A DNA stretch of 42,699 bases from Nostoc sp. FACHB-973 (lineage in GTDB: Bacteria; Cyanobacteriota; Cyanobacteriia; Cyanobacteriales; Nostocaceae). The notes beneath the pieces are model-generated. The model was not told where the DNA came from. It worked only from the letters and a program-made list of their open reading frames with translations, and made no database searches. Positions 26,992 to 35,111 of the stretch are shown here, one piece after another. Each line of letters opens with the position of its first letter. The stretch's first letter is position 1. The stretch is taken from contig NZ_JACJSJ010000073.1 of the NCBI RefSeq assembly GCF_014698115.1, positions 1 through 42,699 of the forward strand, read 5' to 3'. The translations under genes were made by a program, and so were the position numbers.

Positions 26992-27457
26992 TGCTTTCCT
27001 CGGCTTGTATTACTTCTGTCAGCCATTGAATGGGATTATTAATCTTAACGTTAATTAATTGAGAGCTTTTTTGGGCTTTTTTGAAGAGTCTGTCATCTGT
27101 TGTGAGAAATACATCAGCTTGACTTCTTTCGGCGCTGGCAATGTGGGTGGCATCATAGCTGGAGAATCCTAATTTTTGGAGTTCAGCGGCTCTCTCTTCA
27201 ATGAAGGCACTATTAATAATTTTGATCTTAGCAATAGAGAGTAAGTTTTTGGCATTTTTGAGTCTTTCTAAATCCGGTGTTTGGTTTAATTCTGCGATTA
27301 AAGCACTGATATTGATAAGTTTCCAAGTTCCTAATTGACATTGACTCAGAATTGTCATAATTGCCTGTGCTTCTAAATAAATACGCAATTGTGTCTGGTC
27401 ATCAAACGGACGATTTAAACAACAAGCATCAAGATAGATTTTATATTGTTTGCTCAT
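26972..27457 (-). CDS. PIN-domain protein (VapC-like ribonuclease toxin)
   Basis: 161 aa. The PIN fold acidic residues are visible: the first Asp in YLDACCLNRPF, the ELN segment near 65-67, SYDATHIASAE and FLTTDDRLFKKA. This gives a complete metal site of a single-strand ribonuclease. Such proteins cut tRNA or rRNA as toxins. The small partner gene follows with a 20-nt overlap. The toxin gene comes first, the reverse of the usual vapBC order. Confidence 0.88.
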   Translation of the reverse strand: MSKQYKIYLDACCLNRPFDDQTQLRIYLEAQAIMTILSQCQLGTWKLINISALIAELNQTPDLERLKNAKNLLSIAKIKIINSAFIEERAAELQKLGFSSYDATHIASAERSQADVFLTTDDRLFKKAQKSSQLINVKINNPIQWLTEVIQAEESNDENPK

Positions 27458-27820
27458 GGTGTTTAATCAACGGAACTTTATAAGTAATTTCCAAAATCTG
27501 CCCTTATGTAACTAGAACAATAAATAGTCTAATTGCGAACCTCCACAAAATAGTATTTCTTGTTACATACAATCATCAACAACGCGGATAATATTAGAAA
27601 AACCTCATCCTCGAAAGAAAGTGACGGAAAGCTGTTTATCTTTGTACCCTCTTAGCAGCTGTCCTCATGGGTATGAATTTCTAAGTAATTATCCTAAAGT
27701 GCATAGAAATTAATTACATTTTGTCTAAAGTATTAGGCAAAAAACTATACCACAAGGTTGAGGCTTGACTTGACAAAAGTTTGCCATTATGCTTTTTAGC
27801 TACAAGTAAAGGAGTTTGCA
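27458..27820. other. Intergenic region
   Basis: No supported gene. It ends in GTAAAGGAGTTTGCA, the ribosome site of the small gene at 27821. Confidence 0.6.
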
Positions 27821-28084
27821 ATGCACCGACAAATGTGCTGGTTACCGAAGTCTGGTGGCGATGGAGAGAAAATCTTGTATTTGCAGACAGAACCAAGTCA
27901 ACCTTGGCGTCCCTACACAGCGTTTGGACATTTGGCAGTCCCAGATTATCCGATACCAGGTGGTTCTAAAGGTTGGGCAACTTATCAAAAACTTCTCAAA
28001 GCAGGTTGGACACTAGTACCTAGCGCACGGGCAAACGAATTTGGCAGCAGTAGCTATGTAGAGTCAAAGAATTTTGGATTTTAG
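27821..28084 (+). CDS. Small hypothetical protein
   Basis: 87 aa. A strong AAGGAG lies 7 nt before the ATG, which supports translation. The protein is soluble and Trp/Pro/Gly-rich (WLPKSGGDGEKILYLQTEPS ... GWATYQKLLKAGWTLVPS). No family recognised. The last residues (KNFGF) and the stop come from the TTTTGGA repeat block, so the repeat has supplied or altered the C-terminus. Confidence 0.7.
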   Translation: MHRQMCWLPKSGGDGEKILYLQTEPSQPWRPYTAFGHLAVPDYPIPGGSKGWATYQKLLKAGWTLVPSARANEFGSSSYVESKNFGF

Positions 28085-28108
28085 ATTTTGGATTTTGGAT
28101 TTTGGATT
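28074..28108. repeat. TTTTGGA heptamer tandem repeat
   Basis: Four units at the 3' end of the small gene, including its stop codon. CCCCACACTCC-type repeats follow up to about 28215. Confidence 0.85.
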
Positions 28109-28217
28109 GGGGAATTAGGCATGGGGCATTGGAAGTGTGGGAGGTGTGTCCAGTGTGGGAGAAATCTTTCCCCCCACACTCCCCTCTCTCCCCACACTCC
28201 CCCATCTCCCCACTCCC

Positions 28218-30017
28218 TCACCACCCTCTTGGGGAACCTTCACTGCGAGGATCGGCTGCCCCTTCTAAAGTTCCGTCGGCTGTAACTGCGATCGCGTTAC
28301 TATTACCCCAAGGTGCAGTTTGTTTGATTTTGTGTCCTCGACGGCGTAAATCTTCCAAAGTCAAAGCATCTAAACCCCACGATTCGGCGCGCAATTCATC
28401 GGGAAGCCATTGATGATGTATGCGTGGAACCGAGACAGCCGCACCAACATCCATGTTGTATTCCAATACATTCAGGATGACTTGCAAAACTTGGGTGATG
28501 ATGGTGCTACCACCAGGGGCACCTGCGGCCATACGGAAACGATTATTTTCTGTGACAATTGTGGGAGTCATGCTAGACAAGGGAGTTTTTCGGGGTGCAA
28601 TGCTGTTGGCGTCGTTACCAATTAAACCAAAGGCATTTGGAACTCCTGGTGCAGCCGCAAAATCATCCATCTCATTGTTGAGGATAATTCCCGTTCCCGG
28701 TGTCACCACACCAGCACCAAAACTCAGGTTAATTGTGAAAGTCAAACTTACGGCATTGCGTTGTTCATCGACAACGGTAAGATGGCTGGTTTCGGGAGAT
28801 TCGTAGCGAGGACAGGGGGATGAGGGGGATGAGGGGGATGAGGGGGATGAGGGGGATGAGGGAGATGGGGAGATGGGGAGACATTTGGGATTGAGGTTTC
28901 CTGGCTTGACTTCGGTGGAGGGTCTAGCCCGATCGATTTTAATTTCTTGGCGGCGTTTTTTGGCGTATGCTGGACTGATTAGTTCTTGTACGGGGACTTT
29001 AACAAAATCTGGATCGCCTAAATATTGTGAGCGATCGCTGTAAGCAATCTTCATTGCTTCTACTATTAAATGTATGGCGTCGGGATGATGCCATCCTAAA
29101 GATTTCAAATCAGTGTCACCAATAATATTTAAAATCTCTAATAGATGAACGCCTCCCGATGAGGGTGGAGGCATTGAGCAAATTTTAGCTTTGCGGAAAT
29201 TTCCACAAACTGGAGTCCGCCAGATTGGTTTATAGGCTTTTAAGTCTTCTAGAGTAATTAAACCACCATTTTTTGCCATATCAGCAGCGATCGCCTTGGC
29301 AATTTTTCCAGTGTAAAAATTTTGGGGATTTTCGGCAATTGCTGTTAAAGTGCGGGCCAAATCACGCTGCACCAGATTGTGGCCTGTGTTGTAGAATTTG
29401 CCGTTGTCAGTGAAGATTTCCCGCGCTGCTGGATTGTTGAGAATTCGTTGCTGATAAAGTTGGTTTGTTTGCAGAGAACGCCAAGTTGACGCATCGCCAA
29501 TAATAAAGCCATCTTTAGCAAGTGCGATCGCAGGTTTTACTACCTCTTGCCAAGAAAGCTTACCATAGCGACGATGCACTTCATAAAGTCCCGCCACCGT
29601 TCCTGGTGTCGCCACTGCTAAATAACCATTAATACTTGCATTGGGACGCACCTTTCCTGCTGCGTCTAAATACATATTTCTTGTAGCCTTTAGGGGGGCG
29701 CGTTCGCGGAAATCTAACGCTTTCATGTCGCCAGTTTTCTCAGAATGCACCAGCAAAAATCCGCCGCCGCCAATTCCCGCCGAAAAAGGCTCAACCACAG
29801 AAATAGCAAAGGTTGTGGCTACCGCTGCATCTACAGCATTACCACCCTTGCGTAACATGGAAATTCCCGCTTCACTGGCTAGGGGATGGGCTGAAACCAC
29901 CATTCCCTTTTTGCTGCGTAGGGGTAAAAAAGCCGCTGATGCTACTTGGCTGTAAAGAACAACGCTAAAAGAAAAGATGGCGATCGCAACTCGCTTCGGT
30001 TTGGCAACAGTAAGCAT
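28218..30017 (-). CDS. ggt: Gamma-glutamyltransferase with repeat insertion
   Basis: 599 aa, periplasmic enzyme that cleaves glutathione and transfers the gamma-glutamyl group. The signal peptide covers about 1-28 (VASA-AF). The large-subunit part runs to residue 409. The autoprocessing and catalytic Thr is T410 in ESPETSHLTVVD. Later motifs are NNEMDDF, PLSSMTPTIV and GAPGGSTII, as expected. A Ser-Pro tract of about 24 residues (380-403), encoded by tandem 9-mers, sits just before the cleavage site. The frame is kept, so the enzyme may still work. Confidence 0.95.
   Translation of the reverse strand: MLTVAKPKRVAIAIFSFSVVLYSQVASAAFLPLRSKKGMVVSAHPLASEAGISMLRKGGNAVDAAVATTFAISVVEPFSAGIGGGGFLLVHSEKTGDMKALDFRERAPLKATRNMYLDAAGKVRPNASINGYLAVATPGTVAGLYEVHRRYGKLSWQEVVKPAIALAKDGFIIGDASTWRSLQTNQLYQQRILNNPAAREIFTDNGKFYNTGHNLVQRDLARTLTAIAENPQNFYTGKIAKAIAADMAKNGGLITLEDLKAYKPIWRTPVCGNFRKAKICSMPPPSSGGVHLLEILNIIGDTDLKSLGWHHPDAIHLIVEAMKIAYSDRSQYLGDPDFVKVPVQELISPAYAKKRRQEIKIDRARPSTEVKPGNLNPKCLPISPSPSSPSSPSSPSSPSSPCPRYESPETSHLTVVDEQRNAVSLTFTINLSFGAGVVTPGTGIILNNEMDDFAAAPGVPNAFGLIGNDANSIAPRKTPLSSMTPTIVTENNRFRMAAGAPGGSTIITQVLQVILNVLEYNMDVGAAVSVPRIHHQWLPDELRAESWGLDALTLEDLRRRGHKIKQTAPWGNSNAIAVTADGTLEGAADPRSEGSPRGW
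28809..28880. repeat. 9-mer tandem repeat inside the ggt coding region
   Basis: GGGGGATGA-type 9-mers in tandem, encoding SSP triplets on the minus strand. Being 9 bp long, the unit keeps the reading frame when it expands. Confidence 0.9.
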
Positions 30018-30079
30018 TTTTATGCCATTTTGTTTGATATTTATTAGGCTACCGCCTAGCGGCGCATTTTATACACTGC

Positions 30080-30209
30080 TTAGTAAAGGGGAGTAGGGAA
30101 TGGGGAGTAGGGAATAGGGTAAAAAAGAAACTTTAATGAAGACGTTGGCCAAGTCATCGCCAAAAACCGGCGTTGAGACTTCTCTCTTCATCTCCCGACT
30201 CCCGACTCC
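30080..30209. repeat. Short repeat block between ggt and the ABC permease
   Basis: GGGGAGTAGGGAAT-type and CCCGACTCCC-type repeats. No gene. Confidence 0.6.
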
Positions 30210-30839
30210 CTACTCCCCAATCCCTATTTTTAATTTCTTCTCCATCCAGCCAATTGCAAAATCAGCCAGTAATGCAATTACCGCAGCCGGCACAGCCCCA
30301 GCTAAAATTAATTCACTGTTGACTAGTGATATCCCACGAAAAATAAATACTCCTAAGCCACCAGCCCCAATTGCCGCTGCAATAGTGGCAACACCAACAG
30401 CAATGACAGTTGCTACTCGTACTCCCGCCAGAATCACTCCCATTGCCAAGGGAATTTCAACTTGTAATAATAATTGTCTATCAGTCATTCCCATGCCTAT
30501 ACCAGCTTCCCGAATCGCTGGATCTACACCAGTGATACCTGTGTAAGTGTTAAGAATTATTGGTAAAAAAGAATATAAAGTTAACGCCACAATTGCAGGT
30601 AATACACCAATTCCGGCAATGGGAATGAGTAAACCAAATAACGCCAAACTAGGAATAGTTTGGAGAATATTCGCTATACCGAGAATTGGTTGACGCAGAG
30701 ACGTTTTACGTGTAATTAAAATACCTAATGGAATGCCTACAAATATAGCAATTCCAATGGCAATGCCTACTAAAAACAAGTGTTCTATAGTATGCTCAAG
30801 AATTTCTGGGGCGTACTTAACAAGAAAGAAATCTTTCAT
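30210..30839 (-). CDS. ABC transporter permease, glycine betaine/osmoprotectant type
   Basis: 209 aa with about five or six membrane helices. The coupling motif EAGIGMGMTDRQLLLQVEIPLA matches the ProW/OpuBB family, as does the N-terminal HLFLVGIAIGIAIFVGIPLG. It would form the channel for compatible solutes such as glycine betaine or choline. The ATPase gene lies 221 bp upstream on the same strand. No substrate-binding protein gene is in the window, so it must be elsewhere or fused to another permease. Confidence 0.92.
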   Translation of the reverse strand: MKDFFLVKYAPEILEHTIEHLFLVGIAIGIAIFVGIPLGILITRKTSLRQPILGIANILQTIPSLALFGLLIPIAGIGVLPAIVALTLYSFLPIILNTYTGITGVDPAIREAGIGMGMTDRQLLLQVEIPLAMGVILAGVRVATVIAVGVATIAAAIGAGGLGVFIFRGISLVNSELILAGAVPAAVIALLADFAIGWMEKKLKIGIGE

Positions 30840-31060
30840 AAACAGGAGTCAGAATAAAGAATTCAGAATTCAGAATACTCTACCCATAAAGGGATAGAGT
30901 TTTAATAAGAAATAATTTTTAAATTTTTTCGCCCACAAGGCGCAAGATTTTAAACCAATATTCAGACGCTCATGGACACGACAGCAAATCGCTACTATAT
31001 CACCGAGTCGTACTCGAATTCATGCTGAATTCTGACTCCTGAATTCTGAATTCTTCTTGA

Positions 31061-31816
31061 TCAAGCATTTTTCAAAGAAGGCAAACATGCGAGAAAAGCA
31101 AGACTTTCTGGATGTTGTGACTTCATCAATTCATCTATTGTCCCCAATACTACCAATTCTCCGCCATACATTAAACCAATTCTCGACGCCAAAATAAAAG
31201 CTTCTTGAATATCGTGGGTGACAAAAACAACTGTTTTGCCTAATTCTTGTTGCAAATGTCGAAACTCTTGTTGAATTTCTAGCCGCGTAATTGGATCGAG
31301 TGCGCCAAAAGGTTCATCCATCAACAACACTGGCGGATCTGCTGCTAAAGCCCTGGCTACACCGACTCTTTGCCGTTGTCCTCCCGAAAGTTCGTGCGGA
31401 TAACGCCCTGCGAATTGTGCAGGTTCTAAACCTACTAATTGCAGCAATTCATAAACCCGCGTTTTAATTTGTTTCGGTTGCCAACCTTCTAAAGAAGGAA
31501 CTAAACCCACATTGCGTTCTACAGTAAAATGGGGAAATAAACCAGTTTCTTGAATTACATAACCAATTTTTCGCCGCAGTTTAATTTCATCCAGTTGAGT
31601 TGTGGGAATACCATCAAATAAAACTTCGCCTTGTGTAGGTGTAAATAGGCGATTAATTAACTTCATTGTTGTAGTTTTGCCGCTACCACTGCGTCCGAGT
31701 AATATTAGTGCTTCTCCTTGGTAAATGGTGAAATTGAGATTTGATACCAAAGGGCGATGATTGCGGCTAAAGGTGACATCGCGGAATTCGACAGCTATTT
31801 TGTTATTTTGCGGCAT
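31061..31816 (-). CDS. ABC transporter ATP-binding protein, osmoprotectant type
   Basis: 251 aa. Walker A GRSGSGKTT (41-49), Q-loop IQETGLFPHFTV, signature LSGGQ (143-147), Walker B VLLMDE (163-168) and the switch His in VTHD. It resembles OpuCA/ProV but lacks the C-terminal CBS pair that senses ionic strength in those proteins. It probably powers the permease encoded by the next gene downstream. The 221-bp gap between them holds AATTCAG repeats. Confidence 0.93.
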   Translation of the reverse strand: MPQNNKIAVEFRDVTFSRNHRPLVSNLNFTIYQGEALILLGRSGSGKTTTMKLINRLFTPTQGEVLFDGIPTTQLDEIKLRRKIGYVIQETGLFPHFTVERNVGLVPSLEGWQPKQIKTRVYELLQLVGLEPAQFAGRYPHELSGGQRQRVGVARALAADPPVLLMDEPFGALDPITRLEIQQEFRHLQQELGKTVVFVTHDIQEAFILASRIGLMYGGELVVLGTIDELMKSQHPESLAFLACLPSLKNA

Positions 31817-32277
31817 GAAACAATCAATTTTGGATTTGGGATTTTAGATTTTGGATTGTCAAAAAGTTGATACAAATATGTTGGCTATGTTGGCAGGGTA
31901 GCACAACTGTGCTATCTTACGGCAAAGTTATATTTTACTAAAATCTGCACACTAATTTTAGATTGGCGATCGCCTGGCTAAACAAAGTTGCCTGAGTTGC
32001 AGGCTATACACGGCTTGCTAAAGGGAGAGGTATGAGCATTTTTTAAGTATTAGATCGTTCAATCCAAAATCCAAAATCTAAAATCTAAAATTCCCTAGTT
32101 TTCTACGTCCATTGCCTAATTTGGCCAAGTAGGCAATAGCGATCGCCCAATTATTGCTAAATTAAATTACATTTTGTTGTAGAACAGATCAAGATACCCA
32201 TTCTACAATAGGTCAATGTTGGCGATCGCTTTTCGCGGGTGGGTATGCGATCGTACTTCTACGCAACGACTTTTACC
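31817..32277. other. Intergenic repeats
   Basis: TTTTGGA-type heptamers at about 31828-31858 and their complement-type TCTAAAA units at about 32057-32092, with GCGATCGC sites. No supported gene. Confidence 0.6.
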
Positions 32278-32544
32278 TTATCCCCTAATTTGTACTGGGT
32301 TGAGGCTGTAAACCCGCCATTTATTTTTTCGCAGATGTAAAAAAACCAAAATTGAGGAACGCCAGGGATGGGGTTTACTTCTGATTTTGTATAACTCTTG
32401 GCGCGAAATGCCAAAGTGATGTTCTAGCTGATCGGTTGACCATTCATAGCTTTCAACGACTGGAAAAGCTGGTTGCCAACCGTGCAAAGTTTTTTTAAGC
32501 AACTCAAGTTGAATTGCTTCTTGCTGTAAGTTATTGTGACGCAT
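32278..32544 (-). CDS. Small hypothetical protein beside the STAND gene
   Basis: 88 aa. The N-terminus is helical (NNLQQEAIQLELLKKTLHG). The middle ESYEWSTDQLEHHFGISRQEL and the basic end RSKPHPWRSSILVFLHLRKN could form a winged or helix-turn-helix DNA-binding fold. No family recognised. It is divergent from the XRE-NB-ARC gene with about 80-130 bp between starts, so it could share or regulate that promoter; this is inference. Confidence 0.6.
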   Translation of the reverse strand: MRHNNLQQEAIQLELLKKTLHGWQPAFPVVESYEWSTDQLEHHFGISRQELYKIRSKPHPWRSSILVFLHLRKNKWRVYSLNPVQIRG

Positions 32545-32672
32545 ATTAAATTATCCCTGGACTTATCGGTTTACTTGCTATTCACTAGTTTCATTGGTCT
32601 TCTAAAATTTGAATAGTTGTAGTTGTGCAACTAGTTGAACGTGCAACCGTTGAACATAGAGGTTTATTCACA

Positions 32673-34913
32673 GTGGCAAGAGCTAAGAAGAACAAGCAAG
32701 CTGGAGAAGCATTTAACGAATTACTTATACAAAAAAAAATCACAAAGTACAAATTGGCAAAAGAAACTGGTCTAGGTAGAGATCATATTGGCAGGATTGC
32801 CAGTGGTGAAATTGCTGCTCCTGAACCAACAACACTTGCAAAGATCGCAACTGTATTAAAGATTGAACTGGGTGAACTAACAAGGATATTTGCTCAATCA
32901 AATGTACAATCTCAGCACTCAGCTACAAGCTCTCTGCCTCAAGATTCAGTCTCTGAGATGCCAATATCCAGCAATTCTGATTTTGTGGGGCGTGAGGAAG
33001 CGATCGCACACCTCGATAAACTAGTTAACGAAGGCACAAAAGTTATTCTAATTCACGCAGAGGGTGGCATAGGTAAAACAACCTTGGCTACAAAATGGTT
33101 CGATCTTCAAGGTTTAGAGTATCTTGAACTGCGTATAGGAAGTACGCCCCAGAATCTAAACTCAATAGAAGATTGGGTAAGAATCAAGCTCATAAATTAC
33201 TTTAAAGTAAATCCAGAGCAAAATTTTATGACCATGCTGGAGCAATTAAAAACCGAACTAAAAACTAGAAAAATTGGTCTCTTAATTGATAATCTTGAAC
33301 CTGCTTTAATAAATGGCGAGTTCATAGAACCACATCATAGCTATTATGTAGAGCTATTAACCGTACTAGGTCATAAAAGTGTACAGTCGGTAACGCTTAT
33401 CACAAGCCGTGAGCAAATTTATGATCATACAGTAAAACGTCTTCAAACTTTTACTAATTATGAGTTGGATGGATTGAAGCAAGAGTCATGGCAACAGTAT
33501 TTTAAAAGTTGCGAAATTAGTATAGATGATGATGCTCTTGGTGAAATGCATCAAGCCTATGGCGGAAATGCTGAGGCTATGGTTATTCTTTGTCCTGAGA
33601 TTGTCAAAGAAGCTCAAGGGAATTTAAAAGTTTACTGGCAGGAAACCTGTGAAGATATATTAAGAAATCCAACTCTCAAACAACTTGTTCAATATCAATT
33701 AGATAAGCTTAAAAATAATAATTTACAAGCCTATAAACTAGTTTGCCGTCTAGGAATTTACCCTAATAAAGATATTACTGTTCCAAAAGAATGGCTGTTT
33801 TGTTTACTTTGGGACGTACCAGTAAATCGGAGGCAAAGAGTGATTGATGCTTTAATAGAACGTTCTCTTGTAAAGGTAAATAATTATGGTTACTACTTGC
33901 ATCCAGTTACTCGGACAGCAACAATAGAAAATTTAAATTCAATAAATGAATCACATGATAAAAATTTCTTATTAATCAAAGATGAAATTGATCAATCGAT
34001 TAGTCTATTGTCTAATTTACAGTATGTAATTAATTTAATAAATAAAAAGTTTTATAAAGTATCTCGATACTATACGAAAGCTGGCTTTAGAGCTTTTTAT
34101 TTGGGCTTTTTTATTGTCTATAATCTTGGTGAATGCTCCAACTTCGCGCAATATAATGATAGATATTACTGCGAACTTGCTTGTATTCTTGAAGACGCTT
34201 TTGCAGTATACTGTAAAATGCAATTAAAAGATACTGAAAAACTAGGTGAACTATTAGCAAACTTCATTGTAGAAAAATACACTGACTTTATAATTGATTA
34301 TTTCAATAAAAATAAAGAAGAGTTACAAAAATCTATTATTAAAGAATATAAAAAAATTGATCTGCAAGTCATATCATTAAAAATGATTGAAATAATAATT
34401 GAACACTTTGGCATTGAATTATCGAATTTTTGTGAAATCAACATAAACAGATTAATTTTATATGATATAGATATAGTTGCTAATTTGATTGGTGAAATAA
34501 TACTTAATCTGGAAAGCATAAAACTAGATAAACCTTTACTTAATAAAAAGAATAGAGTTAATACACTCAGAGTTATTAGCTCAGGAATTAGTGAAGCTCT
34601 TAAAAACAAGGTTTACATGGACAAATATGAATTAAAAACTCTTTTTAACAAAATATCTAAATCCTTAATAAATCCAGATAAAATGCCAGAGTATGAACTT
34701 TATTTCTGTATAAGAGAAACAGAGAGTAATATTTTAAAATTGCAATTAACTGAAGAAGATAAAACGTGGTTAAAAAATTATTATGATACTAATAAGTTGT
34801 TGATTTATTCTTTAAAGGAGAATCTTTATGTATCTCCACAAGTCCGATCGCACATCGAAGACACCTTACTCTTACCCATCGCTGAAATAGAAAAACGACC
34901 ATTCAAAAATTAA
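32673..34913 (+). CDS. XRE-NB-ARC STAND NTPase
   Basis: 746 aa from a GTG at 32673, with AGAGG 10 nt upstream. The open frame begins at an earlier GTG, 32625; residue numbers below use that longer reading. The XRE helix-turn-helix is at about 38-90. NB-ARC begins at VGRE (121) with Walker A EGGIGKTT (146-153), Walker B IGLLID (217-222), TSRE (260-263), YGGNAEAM and a winged-helix HP pair (426-427). The last 320 residues are AT-rich in codons, helical and unassigned, ending VRSHIEDTLLLP. STAND proteins of this kind are signal sensors and often antiphage factors; the trigger here is unknown. Confidence 0.85.
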   Translation: MARAKKNKQAGEAFNELLIQKKITKYKLAKETGLGRDHIGRIASGEIAAPEPTTLAKIATVLKIELGELTRIFAQSNVQSQHSATSSLPQDSVSEMPISSNSDFVGREEAIAHLDKLVNEGTKVILIHAEGGIGKTTLATKWFDLQGLEYLELRIGSTPQNLNSIEDWVRIKLINYFKVNPEQNFMTMLEQLKTELKTRKIGLLIDNLEPALINGEFIEPHHSYYVELLTVLGHKSVQSVTLITSREQIYDHTVKRLQTFTNYELDGLKQESWQQYFKSCEISIDDDALGEMHQAYGGNAEAMVILCPEIVKEAQGNLKVYWQETCEDILRNPTLKQLVQYQLDKLKNNNLQAYKLVCRLGIYPNKDITVPKEWLFCLLWDVPVNRRQRVIDALIERSLVKVNNYGYYLHPVTRTATIENLNSINESHDKNFLLIKDEIDQSISLLSNLQYVINLINKKFYKVSRYYTKAGFRAFYLGFFIVYNLGECSNFAQYNDRYYCELACILEDAFAVYCKMQLKDTEKLGELLANFIVEKYTDFIIDYFNKNKEELQKSIIKEYKKIDLQVISLKMIEIIIEHFGIELSNFCEININRLILYDIDIVANLIGEIILNLESIKLDKPLLNKKNRVNTLRVISSGISEALKNKVYMDKYELKTLFNKISKSLINPDKMPEYELYFCIRETESNILKLQLTEEDKTWLKNYYDTNKLLIYSLKENLYVSPQVRSHIEDTLLLPIAEIEKRPFKN

Positions 34914-34959
34914 ATCCCTTTCTTCTCTGCGCCTCTGCGCCTCTGCGTAAGATAAAAAA

Positions 34960-35067
34960 GGCGGGTGCGGGGATTGAACCCGCTAATCCCCACAATGGTG
35001 GAGACGTAACCGATAACCCTAAATTCTTCGTCCCCGAAGGGCAAGTTGCGAACAAGGGTAACCCGCC
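34960..35067 (-). ncRNA. Y RNA-like gene D, tRNA-like, downstream of rsr
   Basis: 108 nt. Acceptor-type stem GGCGGGT (5') pairs with ACCCGCC (3'), and the T arm is GCGGG-TTCAATC-CCCGC. An anticodon-like arm TCTCC/GGGGA is present, but a normal D arm is missing. In its place is the conserved stem: CCCTTGTTC pairing with GAATTTAGGG, a tip CCC-TTCG-GGG (UUCG tetraloop), then GACGAAG and GGGTTATC. These match the Ro60-binding strand motifs of Y RNAs. A TTTTTT tract follows the 3' end, so transcription probably stops there. It lies 45 bp after the rsr stop. Confidence 0.82.
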
Positions 35068-35111
35068 ATGAAGTAAAGAGGATAAAAGAAAACTTTATCC
35101 TCCAGCAATCT

